Shown here piece by piece: positions 1-10,399 of a stretch of DNA of 59,956 bases. This stretch comes from Bremia lactucae. Lineage: Eukaryota > Oomycota > Peronosporomycetes > Peronosporales > Peronosporaceae. The notes below the pieces were generated by a model that was not told the DNA's origin, searched no databases, and saw nothing but the letters and a program-made list of their open reading frames with translations. The DNA lies in the NCBI RefSeq assembly GCF_004359215.1, contig NW_027152195.1, forward strand, positions 135,864-195,819, in the 5' to 3' direction. The position numbers were made by a program, and so were the translations under genes. Position 1 is the stretch's first letter. Each line of letters begins with the position of its first letter.

Positions 1-557
1 CGTTCTAAACGACTGGCTTGTGACACCGACTGAGCACGTTCACGTGTCGTCGGCGGAGCTTTAGGCTCCGAATCCTCTATGTCAGAACCATTATGAATTA
101 TGGTCTGAGCATAAGGCGTTGTGGTTATACCCAACGGAGAAGCAGCTGCGCCTTTACGGGCAGCGCTCTCATTATCTGTCGCTGCGCTATCCAGCGTAGA
201 CGACGAGACAGCATTTGTAAACGTTGCTGGCTCGATTTTGTGAGCCATGAGAGAAGTTTGGATGGGCAATAATGCGCCATCATTCTTCCTCATGAGCTCG
301 TTGTCCGCATCACTACTATGAGGTGACGGCAACAGTGTCGACTCATTGTAGTCGATAATAAGTGACGGATCAGCATCCTCACTGCTAAAGTGGGATGGAT
401 CCTTTAGCCCCGTTAACGCAACAGCAGCAGTAGCTGTCGGCGTTTCGACTAAGGCATCAGACGCGGCCGGCGAATTAACGCGGCGCGTGCGCTTAGTGTG
501 AGGTTGAGTGGGCATCTTTGCTGACGACCCGCCAACATGGCCCCTTTTAGGTGACAT
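1..557 (-). CDS. aORF of gypsy family F, N-terminal part, runs off the window
   Basis: The frame opens with ATG at 557-555 and stays open to base 1. The product is hydrophilic, rich in Ser, Thr, Asp and Glu, with a basic cluster (HTKRTRRVN) near residue 20 that could be a nuclear localisation signal. The ATG lies 132 bases from the LTR at 690-1241 and reads away from it. The purine-rich tract at 676-689 shows that this is a 3' LTR of a plus-sense element, so this frame is antisense to the element. A close homologue lies at 42227-42571. I do not recognise a known domain. It is interpreted as the start of the antisense ORF also seen in elements A, B and C. Confidence 0.55.
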   Translation of the reverse strand, partial: MSPKRGHVGGSSAKMPTQPHTKRTRRVNSPAASDALVETPTATAAVALTGLKDPSHFSSEDADPSLIIDYNESTLLPSPHSSDADNELMRKNDGALLPIQTSLMAHKIEPATFTNAVSSSTLDSAATDNESAARKGAAASPLGITTTPYAQTIIHNGSDIEDSEPKAPPTTRERAQSVSQASRLE

Positions 558-689
558 CTTTGGCGCCGTGTGTGGAACACAGGTCGCTAGAGCGATTGAG
601 TGAACTAGCGGCGCGTAAAGCTGCTCGCAGTTCCTCGCACCTCTTTGACGAATTTAAACATGTTTATTTGTTTTTAAAGAGGGGGAGGG

Positions 690-1241
690 TGTAACGGTCT
701 AAAGTTGCCCTAATGTTATACAATCCCCGTTAAGTACACTTGGTGTACTTAAGGGGATGGTCAATTACTAAATAATAGTAATTAGACCCAACACTCGGGT
801 GTGGTGCACATTTGTGACCAACCCTTGTGGATGTGATTCACATGGGTGCATTCACATTAGGAGGGATAACGGCCAGCGTCATCCGTGATGACGGCTAGCG
901 TCAACCGTTACGCGAGGTATCTATAAAGATACGCTCGCAGAACATATTGAATGATATCTATAGAGATATCATTTTAATTGGTAAAAATAGGTATTTAATT
1001 CTATTAAATATAAATCAGTCTGAAAACTACTTCCTACTTGGTAAGTGCGCACGAGGAGACAAATTACCGCTCCCGTGACGACACTTAACAACCAGAGTTA
1101 TTAGTGTGTTGGGTGAGGTCGCTGACGCGCCTACCACAACTACCTAACTGCACGTAAGAGAAGCATGTTTAACCGCTTCCTCGCTGTGCTAGGGTGTGTG
1201 CCTAAGTAGAGCGTGGCCGCATTACGACGTGCCCGCCTACA
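690..1241 (+). repeat. LTR of gypsy family F (3' LTR)
   Basis: Begins TGTAACGG and ends GCCTACA (TG...CA), 552 bases. It is preceded by a purine tract (AAAGAGGGGGAGGG), which marks it as the 3' LTR of a plus-sense element whose body lies left of the window. Reverse-complement copies are at 41572-42095 and, partly, at 51465-51852. Confidence 0.75.
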
Positions 1242-1656
1242 TGCAATATCCTTGAAAAATTAGTGGAAAGCTGTTTCGGCTTCATCAGCGTAATTCCTGA
1301 TGCATTCTCGGTCTACCGATTCGAAGCCATTACCGGATTAAACGCAAGCGGTGCGGGATGGTGCAGTGGATATTCATAATTTGTTGTATCTATTTGGGCT
1401 TCTGATGGTGATAATTGTTGCCCGCGCCAGCAGTCTAACAAAGCAAATGAAGCTTGCGTGCTACGCACTTTGCTCCCCACTTTGCATTTATTATGATTGC
1501 GTCGTGTCTGGTTGGGCTTGGCGTGTACATGTCAATGCAAGTTACTGTCCCGACCGTCGTGCACACAACTCTAACGGCTGGGGTCTCTATTATTAAACCA
1601 GCACTGCATGGCGAACTTCATCACATTCCTCTGACGTATGCGCACTATACAACTGG

Positions 1657-1766
1657 TTTCAAGCTTCTTAAACGTCTTACGATTTATTCTTTTTGCAACC
1701 TACACAATTTGTTTCAAGCTTCTTAAACGTCTTACGATTTATTCTTTTTGCAACCTACACAATTTG
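1657..1766. repeat. 55-bp tandem duplication
   Basis: Two adjacent copies of a 55-base unit starting TTTCAAGCTTCTTAAACG (1657-1711 and 1712-1766), apparently identical. Confidence 0.85.
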
Positions 1767-2009
1767 TCATGGAGCACAGGGCTTCTATTGTGATCTATTA
1801 ATAAATGCTCCACTAGAAACAGTGTGATGGGTACCTGCAAGGGTAGCGTTGCTAAGCACCGCTACCTTTAAGCTAAGACTCTTGCGCAAAAAGAGTTTCA
1901 AGAAAGGATCATGCAATGAGGTGGTCGTTCGAGTGGAATATCTTGTATTAAACGCCACTTGCCGCGATATCCGAGCTCTATACCCATTCAAAACAGCTCT
2001 AATTTGAAC

Positions 2010-2186
2010 ATGCTCAATCGCTTCGCAACCTTTTTAATAATTGAAATCTGCTCGGCAACTACAGTAACACCAACCGACGACAACTTTATTCATTTGACTG
2101 AACCTAAATGCTACAAAAAAATGTTTTTAGATGACAGGGACAGGCGGTCAAACGCAAAAAAATACGATACCTTCCGAAGGCTGATT
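2010..2186 (+). pseudogene. Possible secreted-protein 5' end cut by element A
   Basis: From an ATG at 2010 the frame starts MLNRFATFLIIEICSA, a short hydrophobic N-terminus that could be a signal peptide, and continues with a charged segment containing DDRDRR. The frame runs straight into the LTR of element A at 2187, so only 59 residues remain. No continuation was found on the far side of the element. This could be the start of a small secreted protein, or a chance frame. Confidence 0.2.
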
Positions 2187-2680
2187 TGTAATGGGGCACA
2201 CATTGGTTGGAGAACCGTTGTTGTGGTACATCTACTTTATGGGTAAAATACCCTTTTATCTAATCTTAAAATAGTTAGTTACTTAAATCCCATTTAATAT
2301 GGGTAACAAATGTGGTCGCCGCCAGATATAAATCTGGCGGCCAAAATCTATTATTTTAATTAGCTAGGGTAAGTTTTTTTAGATTTAAAGAAAATAATGA
2401 AATAAAGTTCAGTTCCCCTTTTGATCTTAAAGCGTTAAGTGCCTATCTAAGGCTTGCGCATTGATCTGTAAGAGATAGAAGCCTTTTTAAGGTATATCCT
2501 CTTGGGCACTAGTCGCCACTTGGTTCTACGAACCCCTGAATCCCTTGAACTAGGATTCCTTAAGCTTTGATAGCTTGTACGACTCCCTGAGTTGTAAACC
2601 CTATTAGTTCTAATGAACTAAGTGACTCTCTGAGTCTGAAAGTCTTCCTCTGACTTAAGGAGCGAGGTAGCTCCGCTACA
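2187..2680 (+). repeat. 5' LTR of element A (LTR family 1)
   Basis: 494 bases from TGTAATGGGGCACAC to GTAGCTCCGCTACA. It contains an internal inverted motif, CCGCCAGATATAAATCTGGCGG. It matches 8930-9440, 12683-13193 and, inverted, 23134-23620. Confidence 0.85.
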
Positions 2681-2682
2681 CC

Positions 2683-2699
2683 TGGTAGCACTCGTAGTC
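2683..2699 (+). other. Primer-binding site of element A
   Basis: TGGTAGCACTCGTAGTC starts two bases after the 5' LTR. The TGG start fits a tRNA CCA end, and the same motif follows the LTR in element E (just below 22059, minus strand). The tRNA was not identified. Confidence 0.55.
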
Positions 2700-2740
2700 A
2701 ATCTACGCCTGAGTCTTTACAAGACTGATTTCTCACCAAA

Positions 2741-3682
2741 ATGGAAGAGGTTACAGAATTGTCAGAAGCGCAACGCGCCGCTTGTGACAAGATCAAAACC
2801 TTATTCGGGCTTGAGCACGTGGAATTTATTATTTCCCAAGGATCAAAGGTCCTGCATGCAAGGCTTGAAGCCTTCATGCGGCACGAAGCCTCCCTGATCG
2901 GTCAGGTACAGGACCATTTAGCGGCATCTATGCCAACCCGGTACATCTCTGTACCTGACTCAGAGCCGAGGTCTCGCCCTTTAACTGTAAATGTGAAAAC
3001 ATTTGAGGGAAAAGAGGGAGAAAATCTCCCTTTTTGGATTAAGCAGATGGAATTGTCAGTTGATTATGCCTTGTTCTTAACAGAACGGCAAAAGGTGGCT
3101 ATGGCCATTTCCAAACTTGGTGGTAGAGCCATGGATTGGGCACTATCGTGCAGCACGTTCATAAACGACGCTTTTCCCTCATGAGATTCGCTGATACAGC
3201 TAATGACGAGCATGTTTGCACCGTCTGATCAGGCTTTTCGCATGCGAGCACTGCTCCTAGCGACTCGACAGGGTAAAAGAACCCTAAGGGACTTTGTCCA
3301 GGAGTTGAGAACTCTCATTGCATATATGCATCAAGACCCGGTGCAAGAAGCAATTGTAGTGACCATCTTTATAAGAGTTCTCAATGAGGGCGTTGCCCGG
3401 ACGAAATTATTCCGATCTCATCCTGCCACTTTCGAAGAGGCAGTTGCCATAGCGCTACGCGCTGAGTTCGACTTTAAAACTGCTTATGTTAGCATGCCTG
3501 TTTACCGAACAAGCTCTTCGAGCATATGGGCACCGTCTAATAGACCGGAACTCATGGATCCAAGCCTCGTTGAGGAAGGAGAAGAGGCTTTTCAAGCTGT
3601 GGAACAGCATAAGATCATCCGTAGATATTTTCGGAAGCACGAAACATTTACGTCCGGCCTGTTTTCTACAAAATGTGCGTAA
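2741..3682 (+). pseudogene. Gag of element A, with in-frame stop
   Basis: Retrotransposon Gag, the structural protein of the virus-like particle. The frame starts at ATG 2741, 61 bases after the LTR. It has the typical gag core, including MAISKLGGRAMDWA near residues 127-140 and LLATRQGKRTLRDFVQELR in the second half. A TGA at 3182-3184 interrupts the frame where a Trp is expected, and the same frame continues to 3682. Beyond it the zinc-knuckle region is shifted or lost. Element B has a TAG at the same codon. Confidence 0.8.
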
Positions 3683-3709
3683 AACTAGAAAGAGCATCAA
3701 CTCCGACCT

Positions 3710-6700
3710 ATGCCAGAAATCTGGTACGGTGCGGGAAAACGTCGATACCCAGTAGGTGCGGGGTGCCCTACTGGGGAAGACCTAGGCTCTGTTGAACCTC
3801 TAGGAGGTGAGAATAAACAGAACCCAGCCCCAATTAGCTCGGTGCTTAATGGCACGGGGCGATAGTACAAGCCTGGCTTGTTAGTCGCTCAAGCGACTGT
3901 AAAGGGCTTTGATAAGCCGTGGTCAATTTTAATTGACTCAGGAGCGTCTTGCAATTATGCTCGACGCCTTTCCCTTGAAGGAAGTCAACAATACGTTGGG
4001 GTGCTTAAAGCGCATGGAGGTGATACGATCACTGTTCGCTTAGCGACTGGGACTCGTGTCACTGTTCCCAAAGTTCCATTGAACTTAGGTATAAAGTTTC
4101 AGGACTTTGATAGTATGGAACGCTGTCTCGTCCTTGATTTGAATTCGAGATACGATCTCATTCTTGGTATGGCCTGGCTTAACGCCATGAGCTATGGATC
4201 GATTGGAGGTCTAAGAATTTAAACGCCACGCCCAATACTCCTAGCGAAGTTTTAGAGAGTCATGAGCCCACCTTTGCTAGGCAACAAAAGCGCTATTGGC
4301 GTGGATCATTGAATGAGTCTGTCAGTGTTTTCGACATTGGCATGTCTGAGTTAATATACTCTAATGTTAAAAGCATTAATTCTGAGTCCGACTCAGAAGA
4401 TGGAATTGGAACGGTACGTGCTCCGTCAAGTGACACTCGTTGTGAGAACGATTAATTGAATGCTGAACGCATTGCTGGCCTAAGGCCGAGTCATCAAGGA
4501 TGTAATATGCCTGAATACGTGGAGTGGCACGTCTAAGTCCACCGAGTGTGGTCGGCCGAGGTGGCACCATACTGAATGTCAATAGTGACACTATTGGCGG
4601 TTCGCCAGGGCATTTCGGGTCAAACCCTTCTAATGCACGTGAAGCGACACGTAAACGCTCGCTGGATAAGGAAGCTAAGTTACCTAACTCCTTGTCGGAT
4701 GTCAAATTAGACACCATGTCTTGTATAGAACCAATTAAGGCTGGAAAATTCGGGGACGTGAATGTCCCGGCCTCTAAGAGGCCGTTTGTCTTTACTCCAA
4801 GACAGGGGAGACTCGAAGCGGTTATAACCTCACAAAGTGATTCGTGTGAGCAATTACACACGCTTGTAAATGGTGTAACCGGTAACTTGCGGGAGAAGTT
4901 AGCCTTGCGGTAATCCCTTCGTTACATGCTCTTTCAGAGCTAGACAAAATGTCTATCGATGAGTGCGGCCGAGCCTTAAAAGCTAAGACTTATCTGAGAT
5001 GGTGGTCATTCGACCAACAATTGAATTAAACTCTTCGTCACTTCTAGACGAAGCTGTCCTGGATGACACAGAAGCTGCACTTACTGCGCGAAATGGGTCA
5101 TCGATCCTTTAAGATCCTACGGATTTTATTTAACCCTTGATTAAGGAATTCCAAAATGTGGTATGTAATAATCCACCATCTGTTTTACCTCCGGATAGAG
5201 GTGTTCGTCATGAAATTGACTTAGTTCCGGGAACCAAATACTGTGTCACAAGACAATAGCCTTTACCAAGGGAGCAGTGTGAATCATTGGCGATTTCTTC
5301 CGTGCTAAGCACGAGGCGGGAATGGGACGAGAGAGCAAATCTCCCCATTCAACCCGCGAGACTTTGTGTTAAAAAGCCATGGTAAATGGCGCATTGTACA
5401 TGCTTATAATAAGCTTAATGCTGCTACTACACCAGCACAAAACCCCCATTCCTAGAGAGGGTGTTCTTCAGAACAATATGGTGAAATGTACAATGTACAG
5501 TGCACTTGACTTAGTCAATGGTTACTATCAACTGCTCATGCGAGCTAGCGATACCCCGCTTACAGCGATTAGCCTCCCAAGTGGTATGATTTGGGAGTGA
5601 TTGGTTATGCCACAAGGGCTTTCCACCGCCCCGGCAACATTTAATCGTCTAGTGACACAACTTTTCCGCCCACATCGAGGTTATGCACAGACTTATTTTG
5701 ATGACATTTTGTCCATAGTCGTGCGGAGCAAGGTCGGTCGGATATGGAAAACAATTTAGACCATTTGCGAGCAGTGCTCGAGTGCATGCGCACAAACAAA
5801 TTGTATGCCAATGCATCTAAATGCATTTTTGGCGCAAACGTAATTCCTTTTTTAGGATATTTCATTGGAAAGCGAGGCCTTAAAGTGGACCCCGCTAAGG
5901 TAAAAGCCATAGTAGATTGGCCGTTTCTAAAAATCAAAAGGATTTGCGTAAGTGGTTGGGTCTCGCCAATTATTTACACAGATATAGCGAAAATTACGCT
6001 GATATGGCTTAGGCCATTGTCTAATCTCCTTAAAAAGGATACAGAATGGTGCTGGACTAGCACCGAAAACAATGCTTTTCGAACAGTTAAGGATAGTCGT
6101 ATCCATGCCCCGATTCTGGCACTCCAAACCCAAATTGGCCTTTCAGTGTCGTCTGGGACGCATCAGATTTTGCCATTGGCAATGCTCTGTTACAAACAGA
6201 TGTTGATAGGCATGAACGTGTTATTGCGTTCGAGTCTAGACAACTTAAAGCTGCGGAAAAGAACTACCCAGTTCATGACAAATAGTTACTTGCTATGAAG
6301 TATGCTCTCGTCAAATTCAGAGTTCATCTGCTCGGCTCTAAGCCGTTTGTGGTTCATACAGATCACGCGTCGTTACGCACGTTGTTCCTCGTGATGAGGA
6401 TTTAAAGTACCGGATCCTCTATGTGGCACACGATACTGTCCTTGGTGGTCATTGGTCGAGAAAAGACCTACGGCTCTATTAGCCAGAGTTATTGGTGGCC
6501 CAAACTTTATCAACGGGTCAGCACATATGTTCGCACATGCGAAACGTGCCAACGGGTTAAACCCTCGCACATGCTGCTGCGCCACTGGCGAGTCTTCCAG
6601 TCCCCATAGGATGCTGGGAGTCCATTAGTATGGATTTTGGTTTTGGGCTGCCGAGAGATTCAGCCGGTAACTTCGGTATAGTGGTCTTTGTTGACCGTTT

Positions 6701-7969
6701 GAGCAAAATGGCTCACTTAGCGGCCGTGCCGGATTCCATTGATGGGAGGGTACAGCTAAGCTGTTTACCGATCGCGTAATTCGACAACATGGTTTGCCAG
6801 TGGCAATTGTCTCTGATCGGGATCCCCGTTTCACGGGTAAATCCTGGAAATCAATTTTCCGAGTGCTTGGCACCAGATTGGACATGTCCACTGCGGACCA
6901 TCCGCAGACCGATGGTCAAACCGAACGTGTCAATCGCGTCATTGAAGACGTTTTACGCAGCGTGTGTGCTCAGACACCAAAGCGCTGGAGCCCCAGTAGT
7001 GGAATTTGCGTTAAATAACGCTTTCATGCCTCTACAGGCTATACTTCGTTCTATATAAACGGTCTACGTTTATATCTATATAAACGGTCTACGATACCAC
7101 TGCGTGGTTCAGGGCTTGGTGGGGGAGAATTGGCAGATAGGCTTGCTGATATCAGCCCTGTTGCCGTTCGAAAACAAGTAAGAGAGTTTCTCACGACGCG
7201 ATTTAGTGTCTTAAGACATGTAAGGGATACGATGCTGATAGCCAAGACAAACAAAAAGAACAAGCAGATGCCAAAGGCAAAAGCCGTATTAATTCTTATA
7301 TGGTCGGAGACCGAGTTTTACTAAACGCTAAAAACCTACCTACCAACTTGGTTTCCGCTGTCTTCAAGACCAAATTGCGCCCGCGCTTTATTGGACCATT
7401 AACGGTCGTGGCCAAGAAGGGCCTAGCTTATACGCTAAACCTTCCCAGCAAGCTGCGTACACACCCAGTGTTTTACGTTGGCTTGCTTAAGCCATATCGG
7501 GACCCTTCGCACGTGGACTTGAAGGCGCTTGCGCCGAGACAGGTGGCCGTGCTTCAGATTGCTGCATCCTCACCAGGATGTCCAGCTGGCCCTCCAAACG
7601 AGGCTGCTGACGCTCCAGCGTCGAAAGACGGTCCCGAACCGCCTCAAAAGAGCTCTCAACCCGAGCAAGGACATCATGAAGAAGTTGCACTTCGTGCCGT
7701 AAAGCATCAAATGCTTCCGCCGAAATTTCGGCGCTCTCCCGCGCTGCTTGATGCGCGGGGGGGAACCTTCAGTTAAATGTGGAGAAACTCTATAGCGACG
7801 TTGTCGTAAGGGCCAATACCAGTATCTGGTGAAGTGGCTTGGATACCCCTTTTCTGAAAACTCTTGGGAGTTCCAGGTACCTCTTCGGCAAGATTGCCCG
7901 TACGCCGTTGCCGTTTTTGAGCGCCAAGCTCAGGGTCAACTCGCGTCAAACGACGCTTCTCACCACTAA
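3710..7969 (+). pseudogene. Pol of element A (PR-RT-RNaseH-INT-chromodomain), broken
   Basis: Domains in order: aspartic protease with LIDSGAS (about 3935) and the downstream DLILGMAWL; a spacer frame (4524-4913); reverse transcriptase with SALDLVNGYYQL, VMPQG and YFDDI (5500-5710); RT thumb (5744-5930); a decayed RNase H ending at DHASLRT (about 6360); the integrase zinc region (YWWPKLY...CETCQRVKPS, about 6490-6570); the integrase core with FVDRLSKMAHL, SDRDPRFTGK and HPQTDGQTERVNR (6685-6930); the integrase C-terminus (7130-7500); a Pro/Glu/Ala-rich linker (7500-7790); and a chromodomain with YLVKWLGYPFSENSWE (7810-7969). There are many lesions: a stop after MIWE (5599), a frameshift after YFDDIL, a TAG near 6009 and a shift between linker and chromodomain. 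The linker and chromodomain are overlapped on the opposite strand by the aORF. Confidence 0.85.
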
Positions 7970-8820
7970 ACGTGGGATTAAATGGATCTAAAGCCTCAGT
8001 GCGGCTTCGATCCTTGGTTGTACGGTCAACCAAATCACTGAAATATTGGCTAGGCCTTTCTTCGTTTTGTGGCATAAATGCCGAACGTAACTGGCCTTTG
8101 GCCTTAAGCTTAGCGAAATCGAAACGAAGCTTCGGTTCTAAACGAACATCAGCCACATTCGCACTCGCTAATATTCCAAATATTACGAAGGCGGCGGGCG
8201 CGGTGGACCCAGTTCTCAAATGAGACTTCGTTTTCACTCCTTATTTCGTTTGGAAACAAAACAATCGGAATTTCCCTCATGGAGGTCACCGAAGCCCCAA
8301 GGGCTTGATCACGTAAACGCGTCAGATACTGGCTTCGCGTCATTACCTTCGGCGTAAGGTATTGCTCATGAAGAGCGTTGCGAGCAGCGATCTCCTCCTG
8401 CGTCCTTGCCGGTTCACCAGATATCCAGATATCCAAGCTATGACCCGCTATCTCTTTGAGAAGCTCGTCCGCACTAAGCGGAGGAATCTGTATTCACTAT
8501 GAGCCTTAGCTTTCGCTATTTCGGTAGCTCGACGACGAGCTCTTTCCTCTATGAGGATTATCCTGCTCTTGCTCTTCATCGAGCGGATTCGTAATGATGT
8601 TGGACTCAGGGTCCCGTGCCCTGCTCAATGCAGTTAAGACATCAGCGGCACCACGTTCTGGGAACGGATTCGGGGCTCGCCGACGTTCGTCCGGAGGAGG
8701 AGGCGTGAGAGAACGACGCTCTTTTTCCTCCTCCTCTGATGGAGTGTGACTTTCAAAGTCCACCATTCCCTCATCGTCGAGGAAGGTGCTCAGAGTCTGT
8801 GACTCACGCTTGATTGTCAT
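7487..8820 (-). pseudogene. aORF of element A, antisense to pol 3' end, frameshifted
   Basis: Starts at ATG 8820, about 110 bases from the 3' LTR, and reads back into pol. N-terminus: acidic, low-complexity, Pro/Arg-rich (MTIKRESQTLSTFLDDEG, then an SEEEEKERRS stretch). Middle: a conserved charged segment with RSENEVSFENWVHRARRLR. C-terminus: a coiled coil (LARVESSFEAVRDRL...LERQQPRLEGQL) at 7690-7520. The pieces lie in different frames (8506-8820, 8149-8436, 7773-8237, 7487-7690), so this copy has three or more indels. The last third lies opposite the chromodomain and the pol linker. The homologue in element B is more intact. No known domain is recognised. Confidence 0.6.
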
Positions 8821-8929
8821 TAGACAAAGGAATGGAAAACACAACCAAACGGTTAGCTGTTTATGTTCCAACCTCAAAAAGGAAACGAAGCGAATGTTGT
8901 CACTCGGTGTCAACAGTCTGATGGGAAGG

Positions 8930-9440
8930 TGTAATGGGGCACACATCGGTTGGAGAACCGTTGTTGTGGTACATCTACTTTATGGGTAAAAGACCCTTTT
9001 ATCAAATTTCAAAATAGTTAGTTAATTAAATCCCATTTATTATGGGTAATAAATGTGGTCGCCGCCAGATATAAATCTGGCGGCCAAAATCTATCATTTT
9101 AATTAGCTAGGGTAAATTTTTTAGTTTTAAAGAAAATAATGAAATAAAGTTCAGTTCCCCTTTTGATCTTATAGCGTTAAGTGCCTTCCTAAGGCTTGCG
9201 CATTTATCTGTAAGAGATAGAAGCCTTTCTAAGGTATATCCTCTTGGGCACTAGTTGCCACTTGGTTCTACGAACCCCTGAATCCCTTGAACTAGGATTC
9301 CTTAAGCTTTGATAGCTTGTACGACTCCCTGAGTTGTTAACCCATCAGTTCCAATGAACTAAGTGACTCTCTGAGTCTGAAAGTCTTCCTCTGACTTTAG
9401 GAGCGAGGTAGCACTTTAGGAGCGAGGTAGCTCCGCTACA
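8930..9440 (+). repeat. 3' LTR of element A
   Basis: 511 bases, TGTAATGGGGCACAC to CTCCGCTACA, preceded by the purine tract GATGGGAAGG. It differs from the 5' LTR by point changes and a short duplication near its end (GAGCGAGGTAGCACTTTAG repeated). Confidence 0.85.
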
Positions 9441-9474
9441 TAATTGTTTTTTTTTGTCTGATGCATATCGTCGA

Positions 9475-10398
9475 TGTAACGGGGCACCTCTTACTAGTAC
9501 TGATCGGTCTTACACTGATTACAGTGCAGGTGAGGTGCCTCGAAACTTCACGTACACAAAGGTACGGAGGAAGGTTTCTATGAAGCTAAGGGTCTTTAGC
9601 TTAAAGGTCTAATCTAAGGCTTTAGAATAGAGAAAAAGCAAAACCGTATTAATGTATTTAGTCTCCTACGTAACGATCTTCTATCTACTACTACACTAAT
9701 TAAATTAAGGAAAAAGTACCAAAATACCCCTGACAAATGCAGAATAGACGGAAATACCCCTGTTCTTCGATAAATTACCAAAATGCCCCTGGCTATAGCC
9801 TGTATATATAAATATATATATACACGGAAAACCGTTGCGCACAGCATAATCACATCACTTTACCTCACCGTCGCACCCCTACCTCACTTCTTCTCCGCGC
9901 CAAGTATGGCGGAACATCATCTTACCGTTGGAACGGAGTTTGCAAATGGGAAAAGCTGCCGCGAAGCAGTCAAAGCGACTGCCATCCCTGAACGGTTCGA
10001 GCTCGCGGTGATCTAAAGTGACAAACGACACAGTGGCTTGCGTGCGAGAAGGCCTGGAGGCTGCACGCTGCAAAACTTGCCGACGCCCCAACGTTCACCA
10101 TCAGGACTCTGCGAGACAAACACTCTTGTCAAGGTGTGACTCACCTTGGCCACCAACAGGCATCAATTTCTTGGGTTGCGAGCGAAATCGAGGCCCGGTT
10201 ACGTGACAACCCCCAGAACAGACCAAAGGAAATCATCCAAGACGTTCGTCGCGAGCATGGGGTCACGATTTCATACAAGCAAGCTTGGAGAGGAAAAGCG
10301 AGGAGTATGGAAACTATTCATGGCTCCTACGAAAAAGCTTATGAAAATCTTCCGGCGTATTGCAGGCAGATTTGTTTGACAAACCCAGGTGAGGGCCG
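9475..10398 (+). mobile_element. LTR family 2 left half plus truncated MULE 5' end (first copy)
   Basis: 9475-9708 is the left part of an LTR (TGTAACGGGGCACC...). From 9709 the left inverted repeat and N-terminal coding part of a MULE follow, including the start MAEHHLTVGTEFANGKSC at 9906 and the segment ending in CRQICLTNPGE. The copy stops at the N at 10399, after which gypsy pol resumes. It is the duplicate of 13228-14151. Confidence 0.8.
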
Positions 10399-10399
10399 N
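10399..10399. other. Single unresolved base at the duplication junction
   Basis: One N between MULE sequence (left) and gypsy integrase sequence (right). A single N at a breakpoint between unlike sequences suggests a merged scaffold join. Confidence 0.9.

Larger units (their letters stand above)
1242..2186. other. Unassigned sequence between family F LTR and element A
   Basis: Only short frames occur. Two overlapping plus-strand frames at 1351-1726 encode hydrophobic stretches and could be the decayed remains of a membrane protein, but no family is recognisable. A 55-base tandem repeat lies at 1657-1766, and a short frame with a signal-peptide-like start lies at 2010-2186. Nothing else can be supported. 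Confidence 0.4.
2187..9440 (+). mobile_element. Ty3/gypsy chromovirus-type LTR retrotransposon, element A, degenerate
   Basis: Both LTRs are present (2187-2680 and 8930-9440), with a primer-binding-like site, gag, pol (protease, RT, RNase H, integrase, chromodomain) and a purine tract before the 3' LTR. Flanking bases TGATT (left) and TAATT (right) may be a decayed 5-bp target duplication. Gag and pol carry stops and frameshifts, and there is a deletion between RNase H and the integrase zinc finger near 6382 relative to element B. Between pol and the 3' LTR, about 0.96 kb holds most of an antisense ORF. The element cannot be autonomous. Element B, inverted at 23134-30144, is the same family and shares several of its inactivating lesions. 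Confidence 0.85.

Noticed and set aside
1351..1726. Two overlapping hydrophobic frames
   Set aside because: Too short and in different phases. Part of the second frame is the 55-bp tandem repeat, so no gene is claimed.
4376..4861. 161-codon minus-strand frame inside element A, with a counterpart at 27953-28438 inside element B
   Set aside because: It lies opposite the protease-RT spacer, has no coiled coil or domain-like pattern, and no equivalent was seen in C, D or E. It is most likely a shadow of the pol frame, unlike the aORF at the 3' end.
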